Source of the DNA: Neomegalonema perideroedes DSM 15528
GTDB taxonomy: Bacteria > Pseudomonadota > Alphaproteobacteria > Rhodobacterales > Rhodobacteraceae
Direction of reading: 5' to 3'
Length of the DNA stretch: 64,000 nt
Assembly (NCBI RefSeq): GCF_000374145.1
Contig: NZ_KB893664.1
Span: 5,301 to 69,300, forward strand
Shown: piece after piece, positions 1 through 8,951 of the stretch
How the letters are laid out: each line of letters opens with the position of its first letter
How positions within the stretch are numbered: the stretch's first letter is position 1
Position numbers and translations under genes: made by a program
The notes under the pieces: generated by a model
The model's input: the letters and a program-made list of their open reading frames with translations, nothing else
Databases searched by the model: none
What the model was told of the DNA's origin: nothing

Positions 1-1
1 A

Positions 2-554
2 GTCCCGTCACCCCATGAGGGGTTAGGAGACGGACGAAGACCTGATCCGGTTCCGCACGGCTGACGGGTCCCGTCACCCCATGAGGGGTTAGGAGAACAT
101 CGGGGAGATGCAGGTTTTCGTGAACTGCAACCGTCCCGTCACCCCATGAGGGGTTAGGAGCGCTTGGATCGCGGAATTGAGGGCTTCGATCTTCGCCAGT
201 CCCGTCACCCCATGAGGGGTTAGGAGACAATCACCCGAGAGGTGCACGACTATCTCCGCAGCCGTCCCGTCACCCCATGAGGGGTTAGGAGGTCTCGAAT
301 CGCTGGAGAGCGGCGGGGGCTGGGCCTCGGCGGGTCCCGTCACCCCATGAGGGGTTAGGAGAGTCGCGCGGAGTCATACCACCTGACAGAGGCGATGGTC
401 CCGTCACCCCATGAGGGGTTAGGAGCTCGGGTTCGACCTCGCCGCCGTCGCCATCGCCGCCCGGTCCTGTCACCCTATGAGGGGTTAGGAGACGCCCCCC
501 GCCTCGGGGAGCGTCTGGCCCGAACTGTCCTGTCACCCCATGAGGGGTTGGGAG
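2..554 (+). CRISPR. CRISPR array, trailer end, 9 repeats / 8 spacers
   Basis: Nine copies of a 28-nt repeat (begins GTCCCGTCAC, ends GTTAGGAG) lie at 2-29, 68-95, 133-160, 199-226, 264-291, 334-361, 398-425, 464-491 and 527-554. The eight spacers are unrelated and unusually variable in length: 38, 37, 38, 37, 42, 36, 38 and 35 nt. The repeat holds a short hairpin, ACCCC-ATGA-GGGGT. The first seven repeats are identical. The eighth has C-to-T changes at positions 5 and 13, and the ninth has a C-to-T at position 5 and an A-to-G near its end. Decay at the right end marks it as the trailer, so the leader and probably any cas genes lie left of the window. Spacers of 35-42 nt with a 28-nt repeat do not point clearly to one subtype. 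No cas gene occurs in these 64 kb. Strand is given as the presumed leader-to-trailer direction. Confidence 0.97.
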
Positions 555-630
555 GAGCCCGCGAGGGAGGCGGGAGAGTTTTCTTACTCCGGGCCCGATC
601 CTCCCATGCGAGATGGAATCGGACTTTCCT

Positions 631-3600
631 CTAATCGGAAGCGGGGGCGGGAGGAGACAAAACGCCTTTCGCCAGCGAAAAAGCTTGATCGAAAGCCGCC
701 GCGTCTTCATCCGAAAGTCCAAGCTTCCGCGCACATTGTTCACCGACGCCCGGTTTGTCCGGGCGCTCGGAATCCTCCATCGCGACGGGGGATGGGGCTT
801 CCGCAACTTCAGAGGGCGAATTTCGGTTGATCCCCTTTGCGAGCGTCTGACATCCGGAAACGTCAAGGGAGTCGAAGCGACAGCTTGCGTTGAAGCCGCG
901 CAAGGCCCCCAGAAGCTCGTTCTCATGAGAAAGCCGCCCCTCGTTGCGCTGAAGGAGCCAGAATCCGGGCTCCGAGAGCACGAAATCCGCGCAGAGAAGC
1001 TCGCCCAAACCCGCCGGAGAAGGCTGTGCGGCCACACGCAGCATTTCGGTCGCGTCGCTGAGGAAAAGGAGGCGATTCTCCGCTTGATCCTCAAGAATAT
1101 TGAGAGTCCGCAGCGTCGTGATGGAGCGATCCAGAAAATCGACGGCTTGACGAAGCAGAGGCCGCGTCTCTCCAAGCCATTCGACTTTACGCTCAAGCTC
1201 TCGCGGCAAAGGCCCCGGCTCGTCGCGTCGTGCGGAATCCTCCATCGCCAAGCGAATGAGATCCTCGAAATTCCGGATCGGGACCGGCCTGTCGACGGGA
1301 TGCGACTTGAAGCCGGCGACCCTGTCTCCATCGCCTCCCAGCATCAGCCGACAGTCGTAATCGCCGTCAAGGGCGCATTTAAACAAGGACTCCATACGCT
1401 GCGGCCGCTCGTTCGGGGGCGTTTGAGGCAAGGCTTGCGCAAAATCGCGCGCGGTCATGCGCCCCATCTCCTCCGCTTCGTTGAGGTTGGAGGGGCGGGC
1501 CAGAGCTTTGGCGAGGTCGAGGCTTTGCTCGATGAGGGCGAGGCGGCCGCTGAGCGTCGCCTCGTCCGCGCTCGCCAAACCATGCTCAAATCTGAGCAGC
1601 GCCCTTGCGGTCGGCGCCTCGCGCAGCTCTTCCGCGCTGAGCAGGCTGTCGAAATCGGATTTATAAAGCGGTCCTGCGGCGACCTCCGCGCTCTCCGCGC
1701 CGCTTCCCCGGCAATCAACCTTCAAGAAGATTAAGAAGACATAGATTTCTTCCGATAAATGCTGGACGCCGCCCGGCTGGCTTGAGGTCGTCCCGCTGCG
1801 GGGCATCTGGATTTCAAAGGTGTTGGCCATTCCGCGACCGTAAAACAGTTGACGTCGCCCCGCCACGCCGCGGCCAAAGAACTCTTCAGGGCCTTTCTGA
1901 TCGATTCTGTCCAGCGCCAGACTGAGCTTTTTGCCTCCATCGCCAGGTAAAAGCGTGTTCGGGCTGGGCTTGAGGCCCGGATTCGTCTTTGCTTTCTGGG
2001 CGTCCTGATAGCGCGTGGTGAAAGGGCGCGCGATCAGTCTTTCCTGAAAGGCGTCGCCCTCCAGACGGCAGACCTCGCGCGTCGCGCCGACGGGGATCAG
2101 ATTAGTGGGGCGCTGCACTCCGACGGCGGTCGAGGTGGTGACCACCATCGCATCCGCCAAAAGGGCGCGATTGCCTTGCTGGAGCATCGAGTCGATATGA
2201 AAGACCAATTCGCCCATGACGCTGGGCGGCTCGAAAAGCTCGGCGGCCGGAGGTTCGGCGGCGGGGCAATAGCCGGAGCCGTCCGCGGCGACCAGAGGAC
2301 GGCCCGTCGCGTCGTTTCGGACGACGGCGTTGACCGGCCAATAGATCTCCAGATTATTTTGCGGTCCCGAATCGCCAAGGACCTCGGAAATCTGCGGCGC
2401 CTCCTTGCAATGCCGCGACGGGCGCGCCTCAAGGTTGGAGGCCTCGTCGCCCCAGTTTCTGAGCTTCTGGAAGCTGGTCGTGATGCGCAGGCAACGCGGA
2501 TCTCCTCCCAGAGCCTGAGGGTCGAGACAGCGCGGATATTCCAGTTCGCCATTCGGCCCTGACGGGGTCCGGCCCCAGCTCCGCGCGATCTCCGGCGTGA
2601 TCCTCAGCGCGATCACGGAGGGACTCAGATCCAAGCTATGTCTGATGTGAGCCATGTAGCGTTCGACGAGCTGATCGCGCAGGCGCTCCGCCTCATGGAG
2701 CGAGCTCGGCTGAGCCGCATAGGCTAAGACGCCTTCGTCTTCCGTGAGATATCTCAGCGCGACCGCCAATTCGAACAGATCGTCTCCGGCGGCCTCTAAG
2801 GCCCGCTTGACCCGGAGGTTGCTCGCCAGCGCTTCGACGTTCAGAGCGGGGGGCGGTGACAGGAAGCTCGCCGCGAGCCTGCGCGCGCCGGACCATGCGT
2901 TCTCCGCTTCGCCGGATCTGATTTTGTCGATTTGCGTGAGGATCTCCTGAACGCGGGCCGCGAGGCTGGCGTCTTTCTCCCTCAGGGCCCGCAGGACGTT
3001 TTCCTGACGCTCCCGGATCTCCCGCAGGGTTTTGGCCTGACGATTCTGCGCCGCCGCAAGCTCGGCCTGAATGCTCCGGGCGGTCTGGGCTTGCCCGATC
3101 GTCCGCGTCAGCTCATGGAGCAGAGCCTGAAGCGCGTAGGTCTGCTGCGCCCGCAGCGCCTCGCGCTCCTCCGCAAGCCGCCGGAGTTGGGCGAAGACCG
3201 CCTCAAGCTGCAGCTCGATCAGCCCGGCTTTCGAATCCGATGCGAGGACCGCGGAGTCGAACAGAGCTCTGGCGTCGTCCTCGATGCGTCGACGGGCGTT
3301 GTCGAGATTGTCCAGGATGGCCGATTTGCTTTGATTGGCGATGTCGGCGACGGCCTTGCGGATGTCGTTTTGATTTCGCTCCAGCGCCTCCTTGATGTCC
3401 GCTTCGGTCCTTGCCCAAGAGAGTTTTTTGAGGTCGTTCACGTAATCCTTGAGCGCGCTCTCCAGATCGTTCAGCTGGCGCTTGATGATCAGGATGTCGT
3501 TTGTCGCCCGATAGGTGAAGCGGGCCAATTCGACCGCCGAATTCGTCATGGCGACGAGGGTGCTGCGTTCGAAATGCACGCCCCCCGGACCTGAGCCCAC

Positions 3601-5676
3601 CGGAACCGTCGTCAGAGAGGAATAGACGCCCTTCGCGGCGGTGACCGCGCCTTGAAAATTCTTCCCGGTGCTGATCACCTGATCGACGATGGCTTGCGCG
3701 TCGTCCAGAAGTTTTTGGGTATGGGCGATCTTCTCCTCGATCTGCTGCGTCGCGGCGTCCAGCACCTCGGAGCCCAGCTTATAAAGCCCATCGTTCAGCA
3801 CCTGCGCGGCGTCCGCCCCCGCCTGCTCGGCTTGCAGAATCAGGGCGTCGCTGCTGGCCTTCGCCTGCTCTGCGACGACCTCTGCGAGCTCTTCGACGCG
3901 TCGCACGTCCAGAGCGACTTTCGTATTGAGCAGCAGCGCCCTTTCGATCTGGAGCTGGGTCGCCAAATCCCAGCATTCCCGCATCGCGGCTTGCCAGCGT
4001 TCGGCCATTTGAGCCTCTTGGCTGTTGGTCTTGCCGACCTCCTCAAGCATCTTCATCGCGCCTGTGAGGCGCTGATGATGCTCCTGAAGCGCGGTTTCCT
4101 GCTCTGCGGCGATCTCCGGCCCGAGGGCTTCGCGGACTGCGGCGAGCCAGACGTCCGGCGTTTTATTCAGATCCGCGGCGATCCAATGGGCGTCCCGGGG
4201 CGCGACCTCGAGAGATCTCCAGCTTTGGCTTAAAGCAGGTCGGGCTTCGGGCGCCAGAGACACGCCGCATGTTCCATGGACGCGCGTGAACAGGGCGGCG
4301 TCCTCTTTCCAATGCGGATCGTTGAATTTGGGGCTGGAGACGCTGAGCTCGGCGTCGGGGACGAGCAAAGGGCCGAACTCCGTAAGCGCGGCGACCTGCT
4401 TGGTCAGCGCCGGGAGGTCGGCGAGGAGGGCCTGAACCGCCGCCTTTCTGCGTCCTTCGATCTCCGCCTGCTCTTGCTGATGCAGGCTGGCGAGCATGGA
4501 GGCGTCCGTCGCGTCGCTCTGCTCCTCCTGCGCATGTCTGACGCGCAGATCGGCGATGTCGACGCCTTCAAGCCTGCCGAGTTCGGCGAAGAGGGCTTGA
4601 AGCTGGATATGCTTATGGGTCTCCGCTTGAGCATGGGTCTGGGCGAAGGTCTGGAAATCCTCCTTCAGGGCGTTCAGAGCCGCGCTTTTCTCCTGCGCAA
4701 GGGCGGTCTGCGCCTTTTCGAGGGTCTCGATCCTCCCGGAGAGGCTCTTGAGGATGGTGAAGCCGAGGGGATCCTCCTGCAGATTGAAGCCGATCGGGCG
4801 GGTGGGGATGTCGTAGCTGCGGCCGCCGAAAGCGAGGCCTTCGCGCAGCCAGCCCATCCGAAGCTGCAGATCTCCGGCGGCGAGGCGGATGCGCGCCACA
4901 TCGCGCTCTTGGGCGAAGCCGAGCGCGGCGGCGAGGGCGGTTTGCGCCTCGCGATAATGGGCCATCGCCATTTGCGCCTTGCCGGTCGCGACGCCCGCCG
5001 TTTCATCCGCAAGGCTCACGCCTTTCTGCGGGAGGTCGTCCAGAGAGATGGTCCGGAAATAGAGGTCTCCGATATCTCTCTGAAGTTCGGCCGCCTCGAT
5101 TTTGAAGACGGCCAAAAGCCCAAGGGAAGCCTCCACAGAGGCGTCTTCCATGGCGACGGCTTCCTGCCCGTTCGCCGGTTTTTTGAGCTCCCCCTCGATG
5201 TGCGAGATCAGCATGCCGACGAGCGCGACGCCGTCGTTCAGGCATCTCAGCCGCCATGCGGCGTGATTCGACTCCGCCTCTCCGAGGGGAGGCGCGCCGT
5301 CGAAGCCGTTCGCGACGAAGCGGATGGCTCTCAGCGCCGCCAGAGCTTCCGCCGGACGATCGACCAGATCCGGCCGCCCGCTCGAAACCGCCAAGCCTTT
5401 TTCATGCAGCGCGAAGGCCAGCGCGCCCCCGCCGTCCCCTATGCTCAACAGACGGTCGATCAGCTCGACCTTCAATCTCCGCTCGGCGGCCTCTTTCTTC
5501 TGTCGCGCGACCTCGGAGGCGTCTTGTTCTGGGGCGGCGCTTGCGGCGGCGTTTTGAATGGTTTGCAGGAGGTCGTCGTTCGGCTGCGCCTCCCCGAGGC
5601 AGCCGGCGGCGAGGGCCTCGCCCCCAAAAACGACGAGGCTGCTGAAAACGCAGCCTAGAAGGGCTTTCCGTTTCAT
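631..5676 (-). CDS. very large exported coiled-coil protein, unknown function
   Basis: This encodes 1,681 residues. The start is the ATG at 5676, which gives an N-terminus MKRKALLGCVFSSLVVFGG followed by EALAAGC, a signal peptide cut either after ALA (signal peptidase I) or before Cys (a weak lipobox). The rest is mainly helical. Long heptad-like Ala/Glu/Gln/Leu/Arg segments cover about residues 330-430, 600-700 and 760-960. A less regular domain at about 1000-1350 has scattered Cys residues, followed by a further helical C-terminal part. There is no recognisable enzyme motif, transmembrane segment after the signal, or anchoring domain. Its ATG overlaps the stop of the preceding gene by 4 nt, so it is the last and largest gene of a five-gene unit. 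It ends 76 bp from the CRISPR array. I do not recognise the family. A structural or envelope-spanning role is only a guess from length and coiled coils. Confidence 0.85.
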   Translation of the reverse strand: MKRKALLGCVFSSLVVFGGEALAAGCLGEAQPNDDLLQTIQNAAASAAPEQDASEVARQKKEAAERRLKVELIDRLLSIGDGGGALAFALHEKGLAVSSGRPDLVDRPAEALAALRAIRFVANGFDGAPPLGEAESNHAAWRLRCLNDGVALVGMLISHIEGELKKPANGQEAVAMEDASVEASLGLLAVFKIEAAELQRDIGDLYFRTISLDDLPQKGVSLADETAGVATGKAQMAMAHYREAQTALAAALGFAQERDVARIRLAAGDLQLRMGWLREGLAFGGRSYDIPTRPIGFNLQEDPLGFTILKSLSGRIETLEKAQTALAQEKSAALNALKEDFQTFAQTHAQAETHKHIQLQALFAELGRLEGVDIADLRVRHAQEEQSDATDASMLASLHQQEQAEIEGRRKAAVQALLADLPALTKQVAALTEFGPLLVPDAELSVSSPKFNDPHWKEDAALFTRVHGTCGVSLAPEARPALSQSWRSLEVAPRDAHWIAADLNKTPDVWLAAVREALGPEIAAEQETALQEHHQRLTGAMKMLEEVGKTNSQEAQMAERWQAAMRECWDLATQLQIERALLLNTKVALDVRRVEELAEVVAEQAKASSDALILQAEQAGADAAQVLNDGLYKLGSEVLDAATQQIEEKIAHTQKLLDDAQAIVDQVISTGKNFQGAVTAAKGVYSSLTTVPVGSGPGGVHFERSTLVAMTNSAVELARFTYRATNDILIIKRQLNDLESALKDYVNDLKKLSWARTEADIKEALERNQNDIRKAVADIANQSKSAILDNLDNARRRIEDDARALFDSAVLASDSKAGLIELQLEAVFAQLRRLAEEREALRAQQTYALQALLHELTRTIGQAQTARSIQAELAAAQNRQAKTLREIRERQENVLRALREKDASLAARVQEILTQIDKIRSGEAENAWSGARRLAASFLSPPPALNVEALASNLRVKRALEAAGDDLFELAVALRYLTEDEGVLAYAAQPSSLHEAERLRDQLVERYMAHIRHSLDLSPSVIALRITPEIARSWGRTPSGPNGELEYPRCLDPQALGGDPRCLRITTSFQKLRNWGDEASNLEARPSRHCKEAPQISEVLGDSGPQNNLEIYWPVNAVVRNDATGRPLVAADGSGYCPAAEPPAAELFEPPSVMGELVFHIDSMLQQGNRALLADAMVVTTSTAVGVQRPTNLIPVGATREVCRLEGDAFQERLIARPFTTRYQDAQKAKTNPGLKPSPNTLLPGDGGKKLSLALDRIDQKGPEEFFGRGVAGRRQLFYGRGMANTFEIQMPRSGTTSSQPGGVQHLSEEIYVFLIFLKVDCRGSGAESAEVAAGPLYKSDFDSLLSAEELREAPTARALLRFEHGLASADEATLSGRLALIEQSLDLAKALARPSNLNEAEEMGRMTARDFAQALPQTPPNERPQRMESLFKCALDGDYDCRLMLGGDGDRVAGFKSHPVDRPVPIRNFEDLIRLAMEDSARRDEPGPLPRELERKVEWLGETRPLLRQAVDFLDRSITTLRTLNILEDQAENRLLFLSDATEMLRVAAQPSPAGLGELLCADFVLSEPGFWLLQRNEGRLSHENELLGALRGFNASCRFDSLDVSGCQTLAKGINRNSPSEVAEAPSPVAMEDSERPDKPGVGEQCARKLGLSDEDAAAFDQAFSLAKGVLSPPAPASD

Positions 5677-6974
5677 TGCGCTTTCCCTTCGTCTCGGCAA
5701 GCCGCGCCTGTCGCCTTGAAGCATGCGTGATGCTCCAGCATGCGCAGGGTCAGCTGTTGGTTCACGGCTCCGTTCAGCAGATATTCTCGACCATTGGGCT
5801 GATCGAGATAGGATTGGAAATAGATCGCGAGGCTTTGCATCTCCGCTTCGATCTCCGCCGCCGTGGCCGTTTCATAAGCCTCGCTTTTCTCAAGGGCGGC
5901 GCGCCAGCGGGCTTGGGCCTCGGCGTCGGCCAAAGGCGCGAGCAAGGCCCGGATCTGATCCGGCGTGAGAGACGGGGGCGCGTCCTCCAGCGCCGCAAGC
6001 GCTTCTGCGATCTCCAGTTTGGGGGCCTCGCCCTGAGGACGACGATCGGGCTCCAGCAATCCGGCGCGGTCGGCCTCTCGGCAGAATCGCGTCATGCTGG
6101 TCCGGAAGGTGTCCTTCCCGCGGGAGAATTCATAGGCGCCCAACTCCTCCTCTCCCGCAAGCTGCGCCTCCGAGGCCATGCAGCAGGTGGGGTCGACGCC
6201 GCCGCCCTCCTGAGGCGCGCAAGCCTGCGGGAGGGGCGGATCTCGGGGGACGCCGGGCTGCGGGGATCCATGATCCGTATTGTCCGCATGCGTCGCGGCG
6301 ATCGCTTTCAGAAAGCAGTTCACCTGATCCCGCACCGGCAGCCCGTCCCATTCGGCCGATGGGGCGGAGAGGGCCGGGCAGGCCGCCGCGCCCACGCCGA
6401 GCGGCGGATAGCGCGTCAGAAACGCCTCTCTCCTGTCGCTGAGCTCCTGTTTGAGCCATGCCTCCAGCGAGAGCCGAAGCTCTTCGTCGGAGAGCCTGTT
6501 CAATTCAGAGTCGATTTCCGCGATGAGGCGACCGGAGGCCGCCAAACCTATGGCCCGACGCGGCGCCCAGTCGCGCCCGCTTTCGCCCGGAGCTTGGCGG
6601 CCCGTCTGGAGTTGGAGGCGGGCCTCGACGAGGCAGGCTTTCAACGCCTGCATGCGGCGTTCGTCCGCGCCATGGCGAAGCGCGAGGATCGTCGCCTCGC
6701 CGATGCGCTCGACCACGCTCGCCGCGCAGAGCCGCGTGGCCGAATCCTGCGTCGCGCAAGTTCCGTCCGGCTCAAGAGGGGCGCTGCACGAGCAGGCGCC
6801 GAGAGAGGAGGCGGCGAGAATCGCGACGGCGTCGCGCTCGACCTCGGCCCGGGTCGGCTCTCCGTCCGCCGCGACGGCGCTCGCGCAGAGCGCATGAGGC
6901 CGCGGCTGGCCTGAAGCGGGGGCGAGGAAGACCAGAGCGGCGATCGCAGACAGGAGGAAAAGACGCGCTTTCAT
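5673..6974 (-). CDS. exported Cys-containing helical protein, unknown
   Basis: This encodes 433 residues from the ATG at 6974; a longer open frame upstream lies inside the previous gene and is discarded because a clear signal peptide begins here (MKARLFLLSAIAALVFLAP, cut after ASG). Cys residues occur in several clusters, including LGACSCS at about residues 59-65 and a CC pair at about 260, which suggests disulfides in an oxidising compartment. A Pro/Gly-rich linker sits near residues 235-260. The remainder is alpha-helical without a motif I recognise. It overlaps the genes before and after by 4 nt (ATGA), so its translation is coupled to both. It is the fourth gene of the five-gene exported unit. 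Confidence 0.85.
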   Translation of the reverse strand: MKARLFLLSAIAALVFLAPASGQPRPHALCASAVAADGEPTRAEVERDAVAILAASSLGACSCSAPLEPDGTCATQDSATRLCAASVVERIGEATILALRHGADERRMQALKACLVEARLQLQTGRQAPGESGRDWAPRRAIGLAASGRLIAEIDSELNRLSDEELRLSLEAWLKQELSDRREAFLTRYPPLGVGAAACPALSAPSAEWDGLPVRDQVNCFLKAIAATHADNTDHGSPQPGVPRDPPLPQACAPQEGGGVDPTCCMASEAQLAGEEELGAYEFSRGKDTFRTSMTRFCREADRAGLLEPDRRPQGEAPKLEIAEALAALEDAPPSLTPDQIRALLAPLADAEAQARWRAALEKSEAYETATAAEIEAEMQSLAIYFQSYLDQPNGREYLLNGAVNQQLTLRMLEHHACFKATGAACRDEGKAQ

Positions 6975-8437
6975 CGCCGTTCTCCTGACGTTTGGGCGGC
7001 CAGAGTTTTGAGCATCCCGCAGAAGCGGACCAGATCTTCGCCGCTCGCCTCCCTCTCGGAGACGAAGCTCTCGACCGTCGCGCGCGCGCGTTTCGCCTCC
7101 GCCTCGCCGGTCGCGAGGTGAGGGCCCGGCGCCTCGGAAGGCGCGGCGGGGGCGCAAAAATCCTGAGCATCCAGCCGGCCGGACATTTCAAAGGCGGAGG
7201 CGTCCATCCGGCTGCTCCCATATTCGTTCAGCAGTCCGGGCGACTTATCCCGAGGATAGGCGGCGAGGGCCTCCAAAAAGGCGATGGTCCCTTGCGCCGT
7301 CTGGCCGCCGAAGCCCTGAACGAGGGGCTTCAGGACGAGATCGACGGCCCTGCGCGCTTCCGCGTCCAGAAGTCGGAGCGGCACGAGATCCGTAAGCTTT
7401 CGATGGGACGGGTCGATCTCAGGAGCGGGATAGGGCTGACCCGAGGAGAGCAGAAGACCCCCTTCGTTCAGCAGACAAGGCGCCTCGCTCCCCTGAAGGC
7501 TCCGTGTGACGCAGAAGCCTTTCAGCTCCTCGGCCTCCAGGCCGCGTTTCTGAAGGGTTTCGCGCAGATTCGTCAGGCGCTCCGCCGCGCCTTGGGCGAG
7601 GACGGGAATCGCGCGTTCCTGAAAGACGGAGAGATATCCGCTCCGCAGATGGTCGAGGATTCGCCGCTCTCCATCGCTGAGCAGGGATAGATCCTCCTCC
7701 GCGCAGCTGTCCGGATTCTCGCCGGAGCGCGCGCAGGAGCGCCCGACGCCGATCGCGATCAGGTTGCGCGCGCTTTCGCGGGTTAAGGCCACGTCGACCA
7801 GAACTTTCAGGCGCTCGCGAACCGGCGCCTGCATCGCCTTGAGGTGGTCGTCGAGGATTGGAGAGCCTCCAAGGGAGGTCATCCTCGCCATCTGGGCGTC
7901 GACCCTTTCGCGCAGGGGGCGCGCTTCGCCCGCCGCCGCGCCGATGACGGCCTCCGCGGCCCTGCGCATCGCCTCGACTTCCTGTTTGGCCCCGTCTCGC
8001 GTCAAATTGAAATGCTGGGGATCCGTCGTCTCCAGCAGGCGGCGCGCCGTGTCGCGGGCCGAGGCGCTCGCCAGCGGGTCGGTCATATGGCGGTTCAAAG
8101 CCAGAGCGGCCAGATAAATCAGAGCCTGACGCGTGTCTTCGGGACGCGCGAAATTCGCCGTATGCGGCGCGCAGATCAGAGCGGCGTTCGCCAGATCCAG
8201 AGCCTCCTCGCGGCGGATCCGGTCGGAGGTCCAGCCGTCGTCGCGGGCGTTTCTGGCGCGATCCCTCAGCCTCTGGAAGCTTTCGCGATCGCGTGCGAAG
8301 CGGATTCCTTTCTCCAGCCTCTCCGCGAAGCTGGGCGAGCCGTCGATCCTCGGCAGGCATTCCAAGGGCGTCGCCTCTGCTTGGGACGAGGCCCCGATCG
8401 CGGCGAGGAGGACCGCGAGGAGCGCCCCCCTTCTCAT
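6971..8437 (-). CDS. exported helical protein, unknown
   Basis: This encodes 488 residues from the ATG at 8437, with signal peptide MRRGALLAVLLAAIGASSQA cut near AEA. The mature part is rich in Arg, Glu and Ala and predicted helical by eye. Single Cys residues are spread over the chain (about residues 28, 88, 234, 243, 308, 320 and later), which could pair as disulfides. No catalytic or metal-binding motif is evident. The coding sequence overlaps the upstream 171-residue gene and the downstream 433-residue gene by 4 nt each. Its helical make-up and signal peptide resemble those of its downstream neighbours, so it could be a partner in one envelope complex. That is inference from context only. 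Confidence 0.84.
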   Translation of the reverse strand: MRRGALLAVLLAAIGASSQAEATPLECLPRIDGSPSFAERLEKGIRFARDRESFQRLRDRARNARDDGWTSDRIRREEALDLANAALICAPHTANFARPEDTRQALIYLAALALNRHMTDPLASASARDTARRLLETTDPQHFNLTRDGAKQEVEAMRRAAEAVIGAAAGEARPLRERVDAQMARMTSLGGSPILDDHLKAMQAPVRERLKVLVDVALTRESARNLIAIGVGRSCARSGENPDSCAEEDLSLLSDGERRILDHLRSGYLSVFQERAIPVLAQGAAERLTNLRETLQKRGLEAEELKGFCVTRSLQGSEAPCLLNEGGLLLSSGQPYPAPEIDPSHRKLTDLVPLRLLDAEARRAVDLVLKPLVQGFGGQTAQGTIAFLEALAAYPRDKSPGLLNEYGSSRMDASAFEMSGRLDAQDFCAPAAPSEAPGPHLATGEAEAKRARATVESFVSEREASGEDLVRFCGMLKTLAAQTSGERR

Positions 8438-8949
8438 TTCGCCGCCTCTGTGACTCTCGTCGAGGCCCCGAGGAGATCCGCCCACATGGCTTGACAGGTC
8501 AATTGGGCCTGCTCGGCCGTTCCGACGGCGGTGGCGGCGTTGAAGCCCGCCTCCCCGAACATGACGAGATAAAGCGCCGTGATCTTCTCGCTATTGCTCA
8601 GGCATGCGGGCTGCTCCCCCGCCGGAGCAGGCGCGCAGAGCGTTCCATCCTCGCGCGTCTCCTGCCATCGGTTTGCGCGGATGATCTCTTGAATCTCCCG
8701 CTGTCCGTAGCCCGTCGCCTCGAAACGCCGGTCGTCGCCGAGAATCCCCCGATCAAGGCAATTGGAGATCCGGCCGAGATTGCGTTCATAGGCGGGAGCG
8801 CCTCCGGAGGAGGGGGCCACGCTCGCCTCTTTGGCCCCGACCGCGCGGCAAAGGGCGCAGACTTCTTCAAGAGTCGTTTGCTGGGCGGACGCCGCAGACC
8901 CGACGACAGCGCCGAGCACGCCCGAAATCACCATGGCGACGACACGCAT
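8434..8949 (-). CDS. small exported Cys-containing protein, unknown
   Basis: This encodes 171 residues from the ATG at 8949, with signal peptide MRVVAMVISGVLGAVVGSAA cut after ASA. The mature protein starts QQTTLEEVCALCRAVG, which contains a CxxC pair, and has four further Cys residues downstream. CxxC occurs in heme-binding, metal-binding and thiol-redox proteins, but here it is not followed by His (so not c-type heme) and lies in no thioredoxin-like context. It begins 2 nt after the stop of the SUMF1-like gene and overlaps the next gene by 4 nt. It is the second gene of the exported five-gene unit. Function is unknown. Confidence 0.83.
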   Translation of the reverse strand: MRVVAMVISGVLGAVVGSAASAQQTTLEEVCALCRAVGAKEASVAPSSGGAPAYERNLGRISNCLDRGILGDDRRFEATGYGQREIQEIIRANRWQETREDGTLCAPAPAGEQPACLSNSEKITALYLVMFGEAGFNAATAVGTAEQAQLTCQAMWADLLGASTRVTEAAK

Positions 8950-8951
8950 CT

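Noticed and set aside
89-634. Small open frames running through the CRISPR repeats
   Set aside because: They translate the repeat itself (recurring LLTPHGVTG-like peptide) and are not genes.
613-1734. Open frame of 373 codons on the plus strand
   Set aside because: It lies antisense within the 1,681-residue gene, has no ribosome site or protein-like domain, and GC-rich codon bias readily opens this frame.
4276-5658. Open frame of 460 codons on the plus strand
   Set aside because: Antisense shadow of the same large gene; its composition is rich in Arg and Gly without any motif.
631-5676. Tc/ABC-toxin A-subunit identity for the 1,681-residue protein
   Set aside because: Long coiled coils and size are suggestive, but a Sec-type signal and absence of recognisable TcA motifs or TcB/TcC partners do not support it.
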